A stretch of DNA of 64,000 nt from RHLJ01 sp965247355. GTDB lineage: Bacteria; Bacteroidota; Rhodothermia; Balneolales; Balneolaceae. Positions within the stretch are counted from its first letter, which is position 1. Each line of letters opens with the position of its first letter. The notes under the pieces were generated by a model that did no database searches, was not told the DNA's origin, and saw only the letters and a program-made list of their open reading frames with translations. A program made the position numbers and the translations under genes. Of this stretch, positions 44,152 through 53,428 are shown one piece after another. The stretch is taken from positions 2,852,001 to 2,916,000 of the forward strand of contig OZ252011.1 in assembly GCA_965247355.1 (NCBI GenBank), in the 5' to 3' direction.

Positions 44152-46002
44152 ATGAAGACATTTTTTAGCCTTTTTCTCTTTTCCTTATTAACAATATCTC
44201 TTTCTCAGGCCCAGGTCGAGAAAGCGGAGCCTCCATTTTGGTGGGCAAATATGCCCGTTCAAGAGCTGCAACTTCAGTTGTATGGAGATAATCTTGGTTT
44301 ATATCGCGCATCGTTGGATTATCCCGGAGTTTCCATCACCAGCCAATATGCGGTTGATTCCCAAAATTATCTGTTTCTTTATTTAAATGTGAGTCCTGAA
44401 ACCTTGCCAGGCACCATCGAAATTACCCTTACACATCACGGTAAATCCATTGAACTGGATTATGAGTTAAAAGAACGAGAACCTCTGGAAGGAAGAAACC
44501 AGGGTTTTGATTCTTCGGACCTTATTTACCTTATGATGCCCGACCGCTTTGCTAATGGCGACCCTTCTAATGATAGTATAGAGGGAATGCTTGAATCTGC
44601 TGATCTCTCAGATCCGGAACGCCGGCAGGGTGGAGACCTCGCAGGAGTATCAAAACATCTTGATTACATTCAGGATTTAGGAATGACAGCAATTTGGTTC
44701 ACTCCAACTTTTGAGAATGACATGTATGCCGAATACGGAGGATATCATGGGTATGCAGCTACTGATTTATACAAAGTAGACCGCCGTTTCGGAACAAATG
44801 AAGAATACAAAGCACTCGTCGAAAAAGTCCACTCGATGGATATGAAAGTGATTATGGATATGATTCATAATCACATCGGAGATCAGCACTGGTGGATGAA
44901 AGACCTGCCAACCAAAGACTGGGTGCATGACTGGGAAACAGAAGGCCAAACCAATTACCGTGGACCTGTTTCTTCCGACCCATATGCTTCGAAGCATGAT
45001 ACTGATCAGCTGTTAAATGGCTGGTTTGTAAAGGAAATGCCAGATCTCAATCAAAAGAATGAACTCCTTGCAGATTACCTGATTCAGAATACCATTTGGT
45101 GGATTGAATATTCCGGTATTGATGGAATTCGTATGGATACCTATGTATTCCCGGATAAAGCATATATGGCACGTTGGGCTAAAGAAGTGCTGGACGCGTA
45201 CCCGAGTTTCAATATTGTCGGAGAAGCCTGGCTTAATTTTCCGGGACCAGAATCTTACTGGCAATACGATCAGGAAGGCGTTGATGACGGCTATAATTCA
45301 AACCTGCCAAGTGTTACTGACTTCCCTCTTGCCCAAGCTGTAGATGCCGCCCTTAACGAAGGATTTGGTTGGGATAACGGAGTAGCCAGAATCTGGAATA
45401 TTCTTACTAACGACTTCCTCTACAAAGACCCGATGAAGAATGTGATTTTCCTGGATAATCATGATATGGATCGTATTTATGAACGGGTTCAAAAAAATGA
45501 AGATCACTTTAAAATGGCCTACACTTTTCTTCTTACTACCCGTGGAATTCCTCAGGTGTATTATGGAACCGAATTAATGATGGAACATGAATACAGAGGT
45601 GGAGATGATGAATACCGCAGACCAAATATGCCGGGTGGATGGGAAGGCGATGAGCGTTCTGTCTTCACTCGTGAAGGAAGAACAGATAAAGAAAATGAGA
45701 TTTATGATTTTGTGAGTCATTTAGGAAAATGGCGACAAACCTCGGATGCCGTTAAATATGGACGACTGCTTCATTTTGTGCCACAAAACGCTACCTATGT
45801 TTACTTCCGTATTCACGAGAACCAAACCGTGATGGTAGTTATGAATCAAAACGAAGAGGAAGTGACTATTTCCCGGGATATGCTATCTGAGGTCCTCGAC
45901 TCTTTTGATTCCGGTAAAAACATTTTCAATGCTTCCACTATTGATCTTTCTCAGGACTTTAAAGTAGACGGCAAAGTAACCTGGGTTTGGGAGTTGGAGT
46001 AA
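44152..46002 (+). CDS. periplasmic GH13 alpha-amylase/cyclomaltodextrinase (SusA-like)
   Basis: A 616-residue secreted enzyme (signal ending SLSQA) hydrolysing alpha-1,4-glucan oligomers. An N-terminal beta domain (residues about 24-110) precedes the catalytic barrel. The four GH13 regions include MDMIHNH, GIDGIRMDTYVF with nucleophile Asp329, IVGEAWL with acid/base Glu358, and FLDNHDMDRI with Asp438. A C-terminal beta domain ends in TWVWELE. The family (neopullulanase/cyclomaltodextrinase, like SusA) works in the periplasm. There is no SusC/SusD pair next to it, so the import system is elsewhere. The gene ends in a GC-rich hairpin (46017-46036). Confidence 0.93.
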   Translation: MKTFFSLFLFSLLTISLSQAQVEKAEPPFWWANMPVQELQLQLYGDNLGLYRASLDYPGVSITSQYAVDSQNYLFLYLNVSPETLPGTIEITLTHHGKSIELDYELKEREPLEGRNQGFDSSDLIYLMMPDRFANGDPSNDSIEGMLESADLSDPERRQGGDLAGVSKHLDYIQDLGMTAIWFTPTFENDMYAEYGGYHGYAATDLYKVDRRFGTNEEYKALVEKVHSMDMKVIMDMIHNHIGDQHWWMKDLPTKDWVHDWETEGQTNYRGPVSSDPYASKHDTDQLLNGWFVKEMPDLNQKNELLADYLIQNTIWWIEYSGIDGIRMDTYVFPDKAYMARWAKEVLDAYPSFNIVGEAWLNFPGPESYWQYDQEGVDDGYNSNLPSVTDFPLAQAVDAALNEGFGWDNGVARIWNILTNDFLYKDPMKNVIFLDNHDMDRIYERVQKNEDHFKMAYTFLLTTRGIPQVYYGTELMMEHEYRGGDDEYRRPNMPGGWEGDERSVFTREGRTDKENEIYDFVSHLGKWRQTSDAVKYGRLLHFVPQNATYVYFRIHENQTVMVVMNQNEEEVTISRDMLSEVLDSFDSGKNIFNASTIDLSQDFKVDGKVTWVWELE

Positions 46003-46016
46003 AGGTATCTAAATAG

Positions 46017-46036
46017 CCCCCGGATTTATCCGGGGG
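46017..46036 (+). terminator. GC-rich hairpin after the amylase gene
   Basis: CCCCCGGATTTATCCGGGGG: a 9-bp stem (CCCCCGGAT with ATCCGGGGG) and a very short loop, 15 bases after the stop codon. A near-identical inverted copy closes the opposite gene at 46197. Read together they differ only by a paired C-G to G-C exchange. No T-run follows, so termination is only likely. Confidence 0.65.
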
Positions 46037-46196
46037 ATGTGTTCACCATCTAACAAACCTAAGGCTTTATCTTATAAAGATATGAATTAAACTCGCAGGG
46101 TTGTGTGGTTCATTAACTGATCATTGCCTCCCCCTCGACTCAGCTTAATTCTTTTACACAGCGAGAAGCCTCGGGGCATTATTACTCGGCCTGTTA

Positions 46197-46216
46197 CCCC
46201 GGGATAAATCCCGGGG
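46197..46216 (-). terminator. GC-rich hairpin after the quinone oxidoreductase gene
   Basis: CCCCGGGATAAATCCCGGGG directly follows the stop codon of the minus-strand gene. It is an inverted, covarying copy of the hairpin at 46017-46036. The 160 bases between the two hairpins contain no gene. Confidence 0.65.
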
Positions 46217-47257
46217 CTAATGTGTTTCAACTCCATTAGGAGTTTCATACTCCACAACCACCCTGCCCTTCTGCCCACCTTTCAGAATGAGATCAATTTC
46301 ATCAGGTAATTCTTCCAGGGAAACTGTTTTATAGAACTCTTCGGGAAGGCTTCGTGCTTCTATCGATGCCATCTGTTTCCAGATTTGCTCCCGCATACTT
46401 CGTTCACAAAAAGCAGAGTCAATTCCAAGTAGCGAAATACCACGCAGTATAAAGGGCAGCACATTTGTGTTCAGTTCCACCCCCAGAATGTTTCCACAGC
46501 AGGTAACCGCTCCTTTGCTCTGGGTTTGACGTAATACTGAGTCTAATAATCTCCCTCCTACTGTTTCTACAGCTCCGGCCCATTTTCGTGAAAGCAACGG
46601 CGAATTCGGAACCTCTAGTAATTCTTCAGAAGAAATTATTTCTATGGCTCCCAGCTCTCTTAAGAACTCGGTGTCCATTTTTCTTGAAGCCGCAGTAACT
46701 CTGTATCCTAGTTCAGATAAAAAATACACTGCTAGTGATCCCACCCCTCCTGTCGCGCCGGTTACTAAAACCTCTCCAGATTCCGGATAGACTAACTCCC
46801 GCTTCAGTCGCTCAATGCCATACATCGCAGTAAAACCAGCAGTTCCAAAAATCATCGCGTCTTTGAGGTTTAATCCCTCAGGCAAAACAACTACCCACTT
46901 TTTGGGCACACGTATTAATTCCCCAAAACCACCGTAAGTATTCGTTCCAAGATCATGTCCGGTTACCACTACTTTTTGTCCAGCCTGATAAGCACCTGAA
47001 GTATCTTCGAGTACAATACCAGCTGCATCAATACCCGGGATATGCGGGTAGCTACGGGTAACTTTATTTTGACCTGTTGCAGAGAGTGCGTCTTTGTAAT
47101 TAAGTGAGGAATAATGAACCTTAATGGTCACTTCTCCTTCGGGAAGAATGGATACCGGAAGTTCTTTTACGGATGAATGAATTTTGCCATCAACTTCTTC
47201 GGCATAAAGGGCTTTGAGCGAATCGGGAATAATCATCTGAATATCGTTTTCAGCCAT
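46217..47257 (-). CDS. YhdH/AcuI-type quinone oxidoreductase-like dehydrogenase
   Basis: A 346-residue zinc-independent MDR enzyme. It has the family pattern VHYSSLNYKDALSATGQNKVTRSYPHIPGIDAAGIV, VTGHDLGTNTYGGFGELIRV and the NADPH-binding GATGGVGSLAVYFLSELGYRV. Members of this YhdH/AcuI group reduce acrylyl-CoA or related enones with NADPH. The CxxCxxC zinc motif of other dehydrogenases is missing, as expected. It overlaps the aldehyde dehydrogenase gene by 25 bases. The start ATG at 47257 is used; an ATG at 47236 immediately after the dehydrogenase stop is an alternative. Together with the next two genes it forms an operon. Confidence 0.87.
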   Translation of the reverse strand: MAENDIQMIIPDSLKALYAEEVDGKIHSSVKELPVSILPEGEVTIKVHYSSLNYKDALSATGQNKVTRSYPHIPGIDAAGIVLEDTSGAYQAGQKVVVTGHDLGTNTYGGFGELIRVPKKWVVVLPEGLNLKDAMIFGTAGFTAMYGIERLKRELVYPESGEVLVTGATGGVGSLAVYFLSELGYRVTAASRKMDTEFLRELGAIEIISSEELLEVPNSPLLSRKWAGAVETVGGRLLDSVLRQTQSKGAVTCCGNILGVELNTNVLPFILRGISLLGIDSAFCERSMREQIWKQMASIEARSLPEEFYKTVSLEELPDEIDLILKGGQKGRVVVEYETPNGVETH

Positions 47258-48603
47258 TTCATTTTACCATCATAGGGAGCATATCGAATGGGAATATCAA
47301 CCAGAAAGTTCTTCTTCATTATGCTTTTCTGATGAGAGAAAGAATCAAAGCTGGCTTTTCCATGATAAGAGCCGAAACCGCTGGCTCCGACTCCTCCAAA
47401 GCTCAGATGATGATTACCCAGCTGGGCAATCGTATCATTTATTGCTCCGCCACCAAAGGATACGTTCTCTAAAAAGTACTTCTCTGTTTCTTCATTTGAA
47501 GTAAACACATATAAAGCCAATGGTCGGGGTGCATTTCGAATTTGAGAAACAGCATCCTGAAAATCATTATAGGTTAGGACCGGAAGAACGGGACCGAAAA
47601 TTTCATCCTGCATAACCGGATCATCCCAGGTTATTTCATCCAGAATGGTTGGAGAAAGGTAGTTTGAAGCCGGGTTTGTTTTACCTCCAAAGGCAACTTC
47701 GCCATCGCTTAAAAATGAAGAAAGTCGATTAAAGTGAGCTTCATTTATAATGCGGGGATAATCTTCAGATTGCTCAGGGTCTTCTCCATATAAAGAGGTT
47801 ATAGCTTTTTTAAGCTCTTCCAAAAACTCTGGTTTTATTTTTGGGTGCACCAACAAATAATCCGGTGCAACACAGGTCTGACCTGCATTCACAAACTTTC
47901 CCCAGGCAATGCGTTTTGCAGATATTTCCAGGTCAGCTGTTTCATCCACAATGCATGGTGTTTTTCCCCCAAGCTCCAGGGTAACCGGAATTAATCTGGA
48001 AGCTGCACTTTGCATAATGATTTTTCCAACACGGGTACTTCCTGTAAAAAAGATATAATCAAAATTCTGCTCAAGTAATGCTGTGCTGGTTTCTACTCCT
48101 CCTTCACAAACAGCAACGACATCTGAAGGAAAATAAAGGGCAATCAAATCAGAAAGCGCACTTGAAGTATGGGGAGTTAACTCCGAAGGTTTGATGACCG
48201 CTGTGTTTCCCGCAGCTAATGCTCCAACCAAAGGAAGCAGGCTTAGCTGAACAGGGTAGTTCCAGGGAGCAATAATTAACACCGATCCGTAAGGCTCTTT
48301 AAGGATGTAGTTTTCCGAAGGGAAGTTAACCAGCGAGGTTGGTACCTTTTCTGGCTTTACCCAATCATCGAGGTTTTTCAGAGCGTAATTGATCTCCCCT
48401 ATAATAAGCCCGATCTCAGTTCCAAAAGTTTCAAATGCGGGTTTTTTGAAATCCATATGAACCGCATCGGTGAGCACCTCTTCATTTTCTTTTAAAAGGG
48501 TTTTCAGCTTCTTCAATTGCTCAATCCTGAAACTGATCGGTTTGGTAACTCCGCTCAGATAGGTCTCTTTTTGCTGCTTCAGCAGCTCAGCATATTCACT
48601 CAT
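47233..48603 (-). CDS. aldehyde dehydrogenase family protein
   Basis: A 456-residue NAD(P)-dependent dehydrogenase, shorter than the usual 480-500, like the fatty aldehyde group. LIIAPWNYPVQLSLLPLVGALAAGN, FTGSTRVGKIIMQSAA, LELGGKTPCIVDETA (with the catalytic Glu) and NAGQTCVAPDYLL (with the nucleophile Cys) are all present. The C-terminal hydrophobic extension of membrane-bound fatty aldehyde dehydrogenases is not clear; the end HQKSIMKKNFLVDIPIRY is family-typical. ATG at 48603 has GGCGG just upstream and overlaps the SDR gene by 8 bases; the frame could extend to 48636. Confidence 0.93.
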   Translation of the reverse strand: MSEYAELLKQQKETYLSGVTKPISFRIEQLKKLKTLLKENEEVLTDAVHMDFKKPAFETFGTEIGLIIGEINYALKNLDDWVKPEKVPTSLVNFPSENYILKEPYGSVLIIAPWNYPVQLSLLPLVGALAAGNTAVIKPSELTPHTSSALSDLIALYFPSDVVAVCEGGVETSTALLEQNFDYIFFTGSTRVGKIIMQSAASRLIPVTLELGGKTPCIVDETADLEISAKRIAWGKFVNAGQTCVAPDYLLVHPKIKPEFLEELKKAITSLYGEDPEQSEDYPRIINEAHFNRLSSFLSDGEVAFGGKTNPASNYLSPTILDEITWDDPVMQDEIFGPVLPVLTYNDFQDAVSQIRNAPRPLALYVFTSNEETEKYFLENVSFGGGAINDTIAQLGNHHLSFGGVGASGFGSYHGKASFDSFSHQKSIMKKNFLVDIPIRYAPYDGKMKWLKTIFR

Positions 48604-49414
48604 TATTCCGCCCTTTAAATGTCTCCATAGACTCATATACTTTAAAAATTTTTCCTGCTATAAAATCATAAAATCGGGTGGGCAAAATTCCCCTAAAGAA
48701 TAAAGTAGTCTTCACCATAAAAGGAGCCTTAAGGTGGATTTTCTCTTTTTCCACATACTTGATAATTCTGGAAGTAATCACATCCGGATCAAGAAATGGC
48801 ATCAATCTTGGCGCTTTTACTCCGGCAAACATTCCTGTATCAATATAGCTTGGCATCACATTTAAAAACTTTACACCAGGATAACCCTTTTCTATTTCCA
48901 ACCGAAGCGATTCAGCCCAACCAACAGCAGCCCATTTACTTGCCGCATATACCGTCATTCCAGGGTTAGGGGTAAGTCCGGCTGCCGATGTAATATTGAT
49001 GATGTTTCCTGAATTAGATTCCAGCATCGCAGGTAGAAATGACCGAGCGACATACATCAAACCTTTGCTGTTGATGTCCATCGTTCGGTCGATATCTTCG
49101 ATAGTGTGTTCGTGAAATGATTTTCCAACCACTACTCCTGCATTATTAAAGAGAATATCAACTTTACCAAACTCTTCAAGAACTTCCTTTGCGACACTCT
49201 GAACTTGCTCCGCATCCGATACATCCACTTTATTTGTGGAAACGGAGAACCCTTTAGAAGAAAGTTTACTGGCTGATGCAAACAACTGGTCTTCATTCAC
49301 ATCCCACATAATCAGATGCTTCGCTTCTTTTAGCAGGGATTTCTTGCCTAATAAATAGCCTATTCCACTTGCCGCTCCGGTTACTAATACTGTTTTATTT
49401 TTGAATGAGGTCAT
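48596..49414 (-). CDS. short-chain dehydrogenase/reductase
   Basis: A 272-residue SDR with classical motifs: cofactor loop VTGAASGIGYLLGK, DVSDAEQVQSV for the adenine, LFNNAGVVVG, the catalytic Ser in INITSAAG and the YxxxK pair in YAASKWAAVG. The C-terminal part has a hydrophobic stretch (FMVKTTLFFRGILPTRFYDFI) which may aid membrane contact. The substrate is unknown; next to an aldehyde dehydrogenase, an alcohol-to-aldehyde step is conceivable. It is the first gene of the SDR-ALDH-oxidoreductase operon. Confidence 0.92.
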   Translation of the reverse strand: MTSFKNKTVLVTGAASGIGYLLGKKSLLKEAKHLIMWDVNEDQLFASASKLSSKGFSVSTNKVDVSDAEQVQSVAKEVLEEFGKVDILFNNAGVVVGKSFHEHTIEDIDRTMDINSKGLMYVARSFLPAMLESNSGNIINITSAAGLTPNPGMTVYAASKWAAVGWAESLRLEIEKGYPGVKFLNVMPSYIDTGMFAGVKAPRLMPFLDPDVITSRIIKYVEKEKIHLKAPFMVKTTLFFRGILPTRFYDFIAGKIFKVYESMETFKGRNNE

Positions 49415-49517
49415 GCTTTTTTACTCCAACTTTTAACAGAGGTAAAATGAACTCAAAAAGGTTTGAGTTCGAGGTTCAGACCCCTATTTTCTTACCTAAC
49501 AAATAATACATCATTCC

Positions 49518-51167
49518 ATGAAAAAACTAATCTTTTTTATCCCGCTCCTTACCCTCCTGGCATGCAACTCCGGTAATAAAGTAAATGACGCTTCAGACTC
49601 AATTACAAAAGAACGTCTGATGTCCCATGTTGAAGTACTCGCTTCCGACGACTTTCTTGGTCGCGCAACCGGAACCGAAGGAGAAGAAAAAGCAATGAAC
49701 TATCTGGTAAATGAATTAAAAGAGCTTGGAGCAACTTCCGGAGTGGAAGATGGAAGTTATGTCCAACCCTTCCCGTTGGTAGGTCAGAAAACATCCAATC
49801 ATCAGATGCGCATTTCGCGAAGCGGCAGAAGTTCTCTAAATCCTACCTTTTTCGAAGACTTTGTAGCCTGGCCTTCAGATGAAGCTACAAAAGTAGACAT
49901 CCAAAATGCTGAGCTTGTCTATGTTGGATATGGCATTCAGGCTCCTGAAGAAAACTGGGATGATTTTAAAGAAGAGGATGTATCCGGTAAAATTCTGGTC
50001 ATTAAAAATAATGATCCTGAATATGACGATGATATGTTTGGGGGTAGAGCACGCCTGTTTTATGGACGATATACCTACAAATACGAAAAAGCGAAAGAGA
50101 TGGGGGCGCTTGGAGCTATTATTATTCACACTACTGAAACAGCCGGTTATGGATGGAGTGTTGTTTCGAATGGATGGAGCCGTGAGCGATTTAATGTGAA
50201 AGGTTCCGGGGGCGAAGAATCTCAAACCAAGGTAAGTGCCTGGATGACCTATGATGCCAGTAATGCCATGTTCAATCTAGCCGGACTGGATATAGATGAA
50301 ATGCTGGATGCCGCTGACAGTCCTGATTTTGAACCTGTCCCACTTTCAGGCGTTCGCTTAAATATAAGCCTGGATGCTGAATACAGAGATATCAATGCAA
50401 AAAATGTACTAGGTGTTATTGAAGGCTCCGATCCTGAGCTAAAAGATGAGTATCTCGTTTTAACTGCACATTATGATCACCTGGGTATAACTGCTTCTGT
50501 GGATGGTGATTCTTTAAATAATGGTGCCGAGGATAACGCCGCGGGAGTTAGCGCTCTTCTCGAAATGATGAAAGCATATAAGACCATCCAGCCAGAACTG
50601 AAAAGGAGTGTGCTTGGACTTATTGTAAGCGCCGAAGAAGTGGGTTTGCTGGGATCGAAATACTGGGCTGAGAATCCTACAGTACCTCCTGGAAAAGTGA
50701 CTGCAAACATCAATCTTGATGGAATGAATGTTTATGGAGAAACCGATGATGTAGTAATTATAGGATATGGTAGAAATTCAGTAGCTGACCTTGTAGTTGA
50801 AGAAGCATCGAAACTGGGACGAACTGTTAAACCTGATCCAAGGCCGGAACAAGGAATTTTCTATCGTTCCGATCATTTCAACATGGCAAAAGTTGGAATT
50901 CCAGCCATATTCCCAAATCCTGGAAACGAATTTATTGACAAGGAAAATGGGTATGCTGAAATAGTTGATAGTGTATCTGCAGCCAATTATCATTCAGTAA
51001 ATGATGAAATCAATGAGTACTGGGATTTAAGTGGAGCTGAGAAAGATACGCGCTTGTTTTTTAGAGTTGGATTGAGAACATTAAATGCTCCGGAATTACA
51101 AAGTTGGAAGCCCGGTGATGAATTTGAAGCTACCCGATTAGAAATGATTAAAGATTCAGAGAACTAA
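49518..51167 (+). CDS. M28-family peptidase with PA domain, lipoprotein
   Basis: A 549-residue lipoprotein (lipobox LLAC, Cys16). A protease-associated domain lies at about 130-240 (NAELVYVGYGIQAPEENWDDF, EMGALGAIIIHT). The M28 zinc peptidase follows: LTAHYDHLG, GAEDNAAGVSALLEM, SAEEVGLLGSKYWAENP, NLDGMNVYGE and SDHFNMAKVGIPAIF supply the two-zinc ligands and catalytic Glu. It probably acts as an aminopeptidase in the periplasm or on the cell surface. The gene is 14 bases ahead of the multi-PAS kinase, but a functional link is not obvious. Confidence 0.93.
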   Translation: MKKLIFFIPLLTLLACNSGNKVNDASDSITKERLMSHVEVLASDDFLGRATGTEGEEKAMNYLVNELKELGATSGVEDGSYVQPFPLVGQKTSNHQMRISRSGRSSLNPTFFEDFVAWPSDEATKVDIQNAELVYVGYGIQAPEENWDDFKEEDVSGKILVIKNNDPEYDDDMFGGRARLFYGRYTYKYEKAKEMGALGAIIIHTTETAGYGWSVVSNGWSRERFNVKGSGGEESQTKVSAWMTYDASNAMFNLAGLDIDEMLDAADSPDFEPVPLSGVRLNISLDAEYRDINAKNVLGVIEGSDPELKDEYLVLTAHYDHLGITASVDGDSLNNGAEDNAAGVSALLEMMKAYKTIQPELKRSVLGLIVSAEEVGLLGSKYWAENPTVPPGKVTANINLDGMNVYGETDDVVIIGYGRNSVADLVVEEASKLGRTVKPDPRPEQGIFYRSDHFNMAKVGIPAIFPNPGNEFIDKENGYAEIVDSVSAANYHSVNDEINEYWDLSGAEKDTRLFFRVGLRTLNAPELQSWKPGDEFEATRLEMIKDSEN

Positions 51168-51181
51168 CGTATTTAATTCGA

Positions 51182-53428
51182 ATGAAAGATTCGATACTTT
51201 TTGAAACGCTGCTCAACAATCTTACCGAGCACATCTATTTTAAAGATACAGATGGGCGATTCATTAGTATCAGTAAATCTTTTGCCAATTGGTTAGGGCT
51301 TAATAATCCTGAAGAAGCAATAGGAAAAACAGATTTTGACTTTTTTGGAGAGGAGCATGCTAGGGAGGCTTTTGAAGATGAGCAGCGGATTATTGAAACC
51401 GGTAAACCCCTTATCGATAAAATTGAAAAAGAGGTCTATAAAAAGACGAATAAAAAAAAATGGGTTTCCACCAGCAAATTCCCTCTTTATGAGGGTAAAA
51501 ATATTATTGGCACCTACGGTATTTCTAAAAATATCACAGAGAAAAAAGTAGCCGAAGAAAAGCTAAAAGAAAGTGATGAACGATTTGCTAAGCTTTCGAA
51601 ATTAGCACCCGGTTTTCTATTTCTTTATGAATTTGGACTTGATCGCAGAGTACGGTTTCCATTTGCCAGTGAGGGTATCCGAAAACTTTTCGGCCTTGAG
51701 CCAGAAGATATACGGGACGATTTTTCCGCTTTGATAGAGCGTGTTCATCCCGAGGATATTGTTCGGGTACGAGAATCGATAGGAGAATCCATAGAAAATC
51801 TGACTGAATGGGATTGTGAGTATCGAGTTTACCACCCAGAGAAGGGGTTGAAATGGGTTAAAGGGAGGGCCCGGCCAGAATTACAGAACGATGGCACTGT
51901 ATTATCGCCCGGTTATATAACCGATATCACCACTCAAAAAAATATAGAAGAAAAGCTTTCCTACAACGATAAACTTTTCTCAAAACTATCCGAATTGGCA
52001 CCAGGGTTTCTCTTCCTTCATAAAGTTGATGAAGACAACACTATTCGTTTTCCTTTTGCAAGTGAAGGTATTAAAGAGCTTTTTGGTCTGGCACCTGAAG
52101 AAATCAAAAAAAGTATCAAGCCTCTTTTAAGGCGAGTCCATAAAGATGACGTAAAAAGAGTGCTTACATCCATAATGGAGTCAGTTACTTTTCTGGCAGA
52201 TTGGAACATCGAATATCGTATTCACCATCCCACCAAAGGGCTGCGCTGGGTTCGTGGTCTCGCTAAACCTGAGCAACAGGAAGACAAATCGGTACTTTCA
52301 CCAGGATATCTTTCAGATATTACAGAATTGAAAGAGGCTTCTGATAGAAATGAGAAACTCCGCATTCAATTTCAAAGTATTTTGAATGCTATCCCTAATT
52401 TGATATTCATAAAAGACTATTCAGGAAAGTACCTGGTTGTTAATGATGCCGCATGTACCTTCTTTGGTGTAAGTCGTGAAAATTTTGTCGGCAAAACGGA
52501 TGAAGAAATTGGAGTTCCTAAAGACCAGGCTCAAAATTACCATGAAGCAGATCTAAAAGTTATTGAATCGAAAGAACCCCTTTTCATCCCGGAAATTAAA
52601 ACTATTAAAGGTGATGGAGAAGAGTACTGGCACCAAACGTTCAAGCTTCCATATAAACAAATTGATGTCGAAGAAGATGCTGTACTTACCATTGTAACTG
52701 ATATTACTGACCGAAAACAACGAGAAACTGAACTGGATAACAGTCTTGAGATTATCGGTCAGCAAAATCAACGTCTCACAAACTTTGCACACATCGTTTC
52801 TCATAATCTGAGGAATCACGCCGGAAACATTTCTATGTTATTGGACCTCTATGATCCTGAGGAATCGGAAGAAGAACAGCAGGAAATTTTGGGCTATCTG
52901 AGTACGGCTGCTCAAAACCTGAATGAATCTATTGCTGATTTAAATGAAATCGTTGATCAGCAGCAAATGACAATCGACCAGTTCAAGGAAGTAAACCTTA
53001 GGGAATACATCGAAAAGATTAAGGAGATTCTGGTTAGCGATATACTTTCTAATAATGTTAAGTTTGAAGAAAGCGTGCCTGATGATCTGGTATTCGGGTA
53101 TAATCCAGCTTACCTGGAAAGCATATTGTTGAATCTTATTTCAAATGCTATTAAATACAGAAAAAAAGATATAGCACCTATAATTAAGGTTAAGGCCTGG
53201 GAAAACGATGGGTGTTATCATCTGGAAATAGCTGATAATGGCTTGGGAATTGATATGGAAAGACACGGAGAAAAACTATTCGGCATGTATAAGACATTTC
53301 ATGGTAATGAAAATGCTAAAGGAATTGGTCTCTTTATTACCAAAAACCAAATCGAATCAATGGGTGGTTCTATAGCAGTAGAAAGTGAGCCTGCAATGGG
53401 AACTACCTTTAAAATAAAGCTAAAATGA
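51182..53428 (+). CDS. multi-PAS sensor histidine kinase
   Basis: A 748-residue soluble kinase without membrane segments. Four PAS domains lie at about 6-125, 135-258, 263-385 and 393-515. PAS2 and PAS3 are a clear internal duplication (LSKLAPGFLFLYEF/LSELAPGFLFLHKV, RFPFASEGIRKLFGL/RFPFASEGIKELFGL, VLSPGYITDIT/VLSPGYLSDIT). A HisKA-type dimerisation domain has the phosphoacceptor His541 in IVSHNLRNHAGN, unusual for lacking the common Pro. The ATPase domain follows with LISNAIKYRKKD, IADNGLGID and GIGLFITKNQIESMGG. It overlaps the receiver gene by four bases (ATGA), so the two form a pair. Confidence 0.92.
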   Translation: MKDSILFETLLNNLTEHIYFKDTDGRFISISKSFANWLGLNNPEEAIGKTDFDFFGEEHAREAFEDEQRIIETGKPLIDKIEKEVYKKTNKKKWVSTSKFPLYEGKNIIGTYGISKNITEKKVAEEKLKESDERFAKLSKLAPGFLFLYEFGLDRRVRFPFASEGIRKLFGLEPEDIRDDFSALIERVHPEDIVRVRESIGESIENLTEWDCEYRVYHPEKGLKWVKGRARPELQNDGTVLSPGYITDITTQKNIEEKLSYNDKLFSKLSELAPGFLFLHKVDEDNTIRFPFASEGIKELFGLAPEEIKKSIKPLLRRVHKDDVKRVLTSIMESVTFLADWNIEYRIHHPTKGLRWVRGLAKPEQQEDKSVLSPGYLSDITELKEASDRNEKLRIQFQSILNAIPNLIFIKDYSGKYLVVNDAACTFFGVSRENFVGKTDEEIGVPKDQAQNYHEADLKVIESKEPLFIPEIKTIKGDGEEYWHQTFKLPYKQIDVEEDAVLTIVTDITDRKQRETELDNSLEIIGQQNQRLTNFAHIVSHNLRNHAGNISMLLDLYDPEESEEEQQEILGYLSTAAQNLNESIADLNEIVDQQQMTIDQFKEVNLREYIEKIKEILVSDILSNNVKFEESVPDDLVFGYNPAYLESILLNLISNAIKYRKKDIAPIIKVKAWENDGCYHLEIADNGLGIDMERHGEKLFGMYKTFHGNENAKGIGLFITKNQIESMGGSIAVESEPAMGTTFKIKLK

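Noticed and set aside
46017..46216. Possible small transposon between the amylase and oxidoreductase genes
   Set aside because: The hairpin pair is suggestive, but no transposase, no target duplication and no gene was found; kept only as a repeat/terminator observation.
46087..46278. Minus-strand frame of 63 codons between amylase and oxidoreductase
   Set aside because: It runs through the hairpin and into the oxidoreductase gene, has no family signal and is probably fortuitous.
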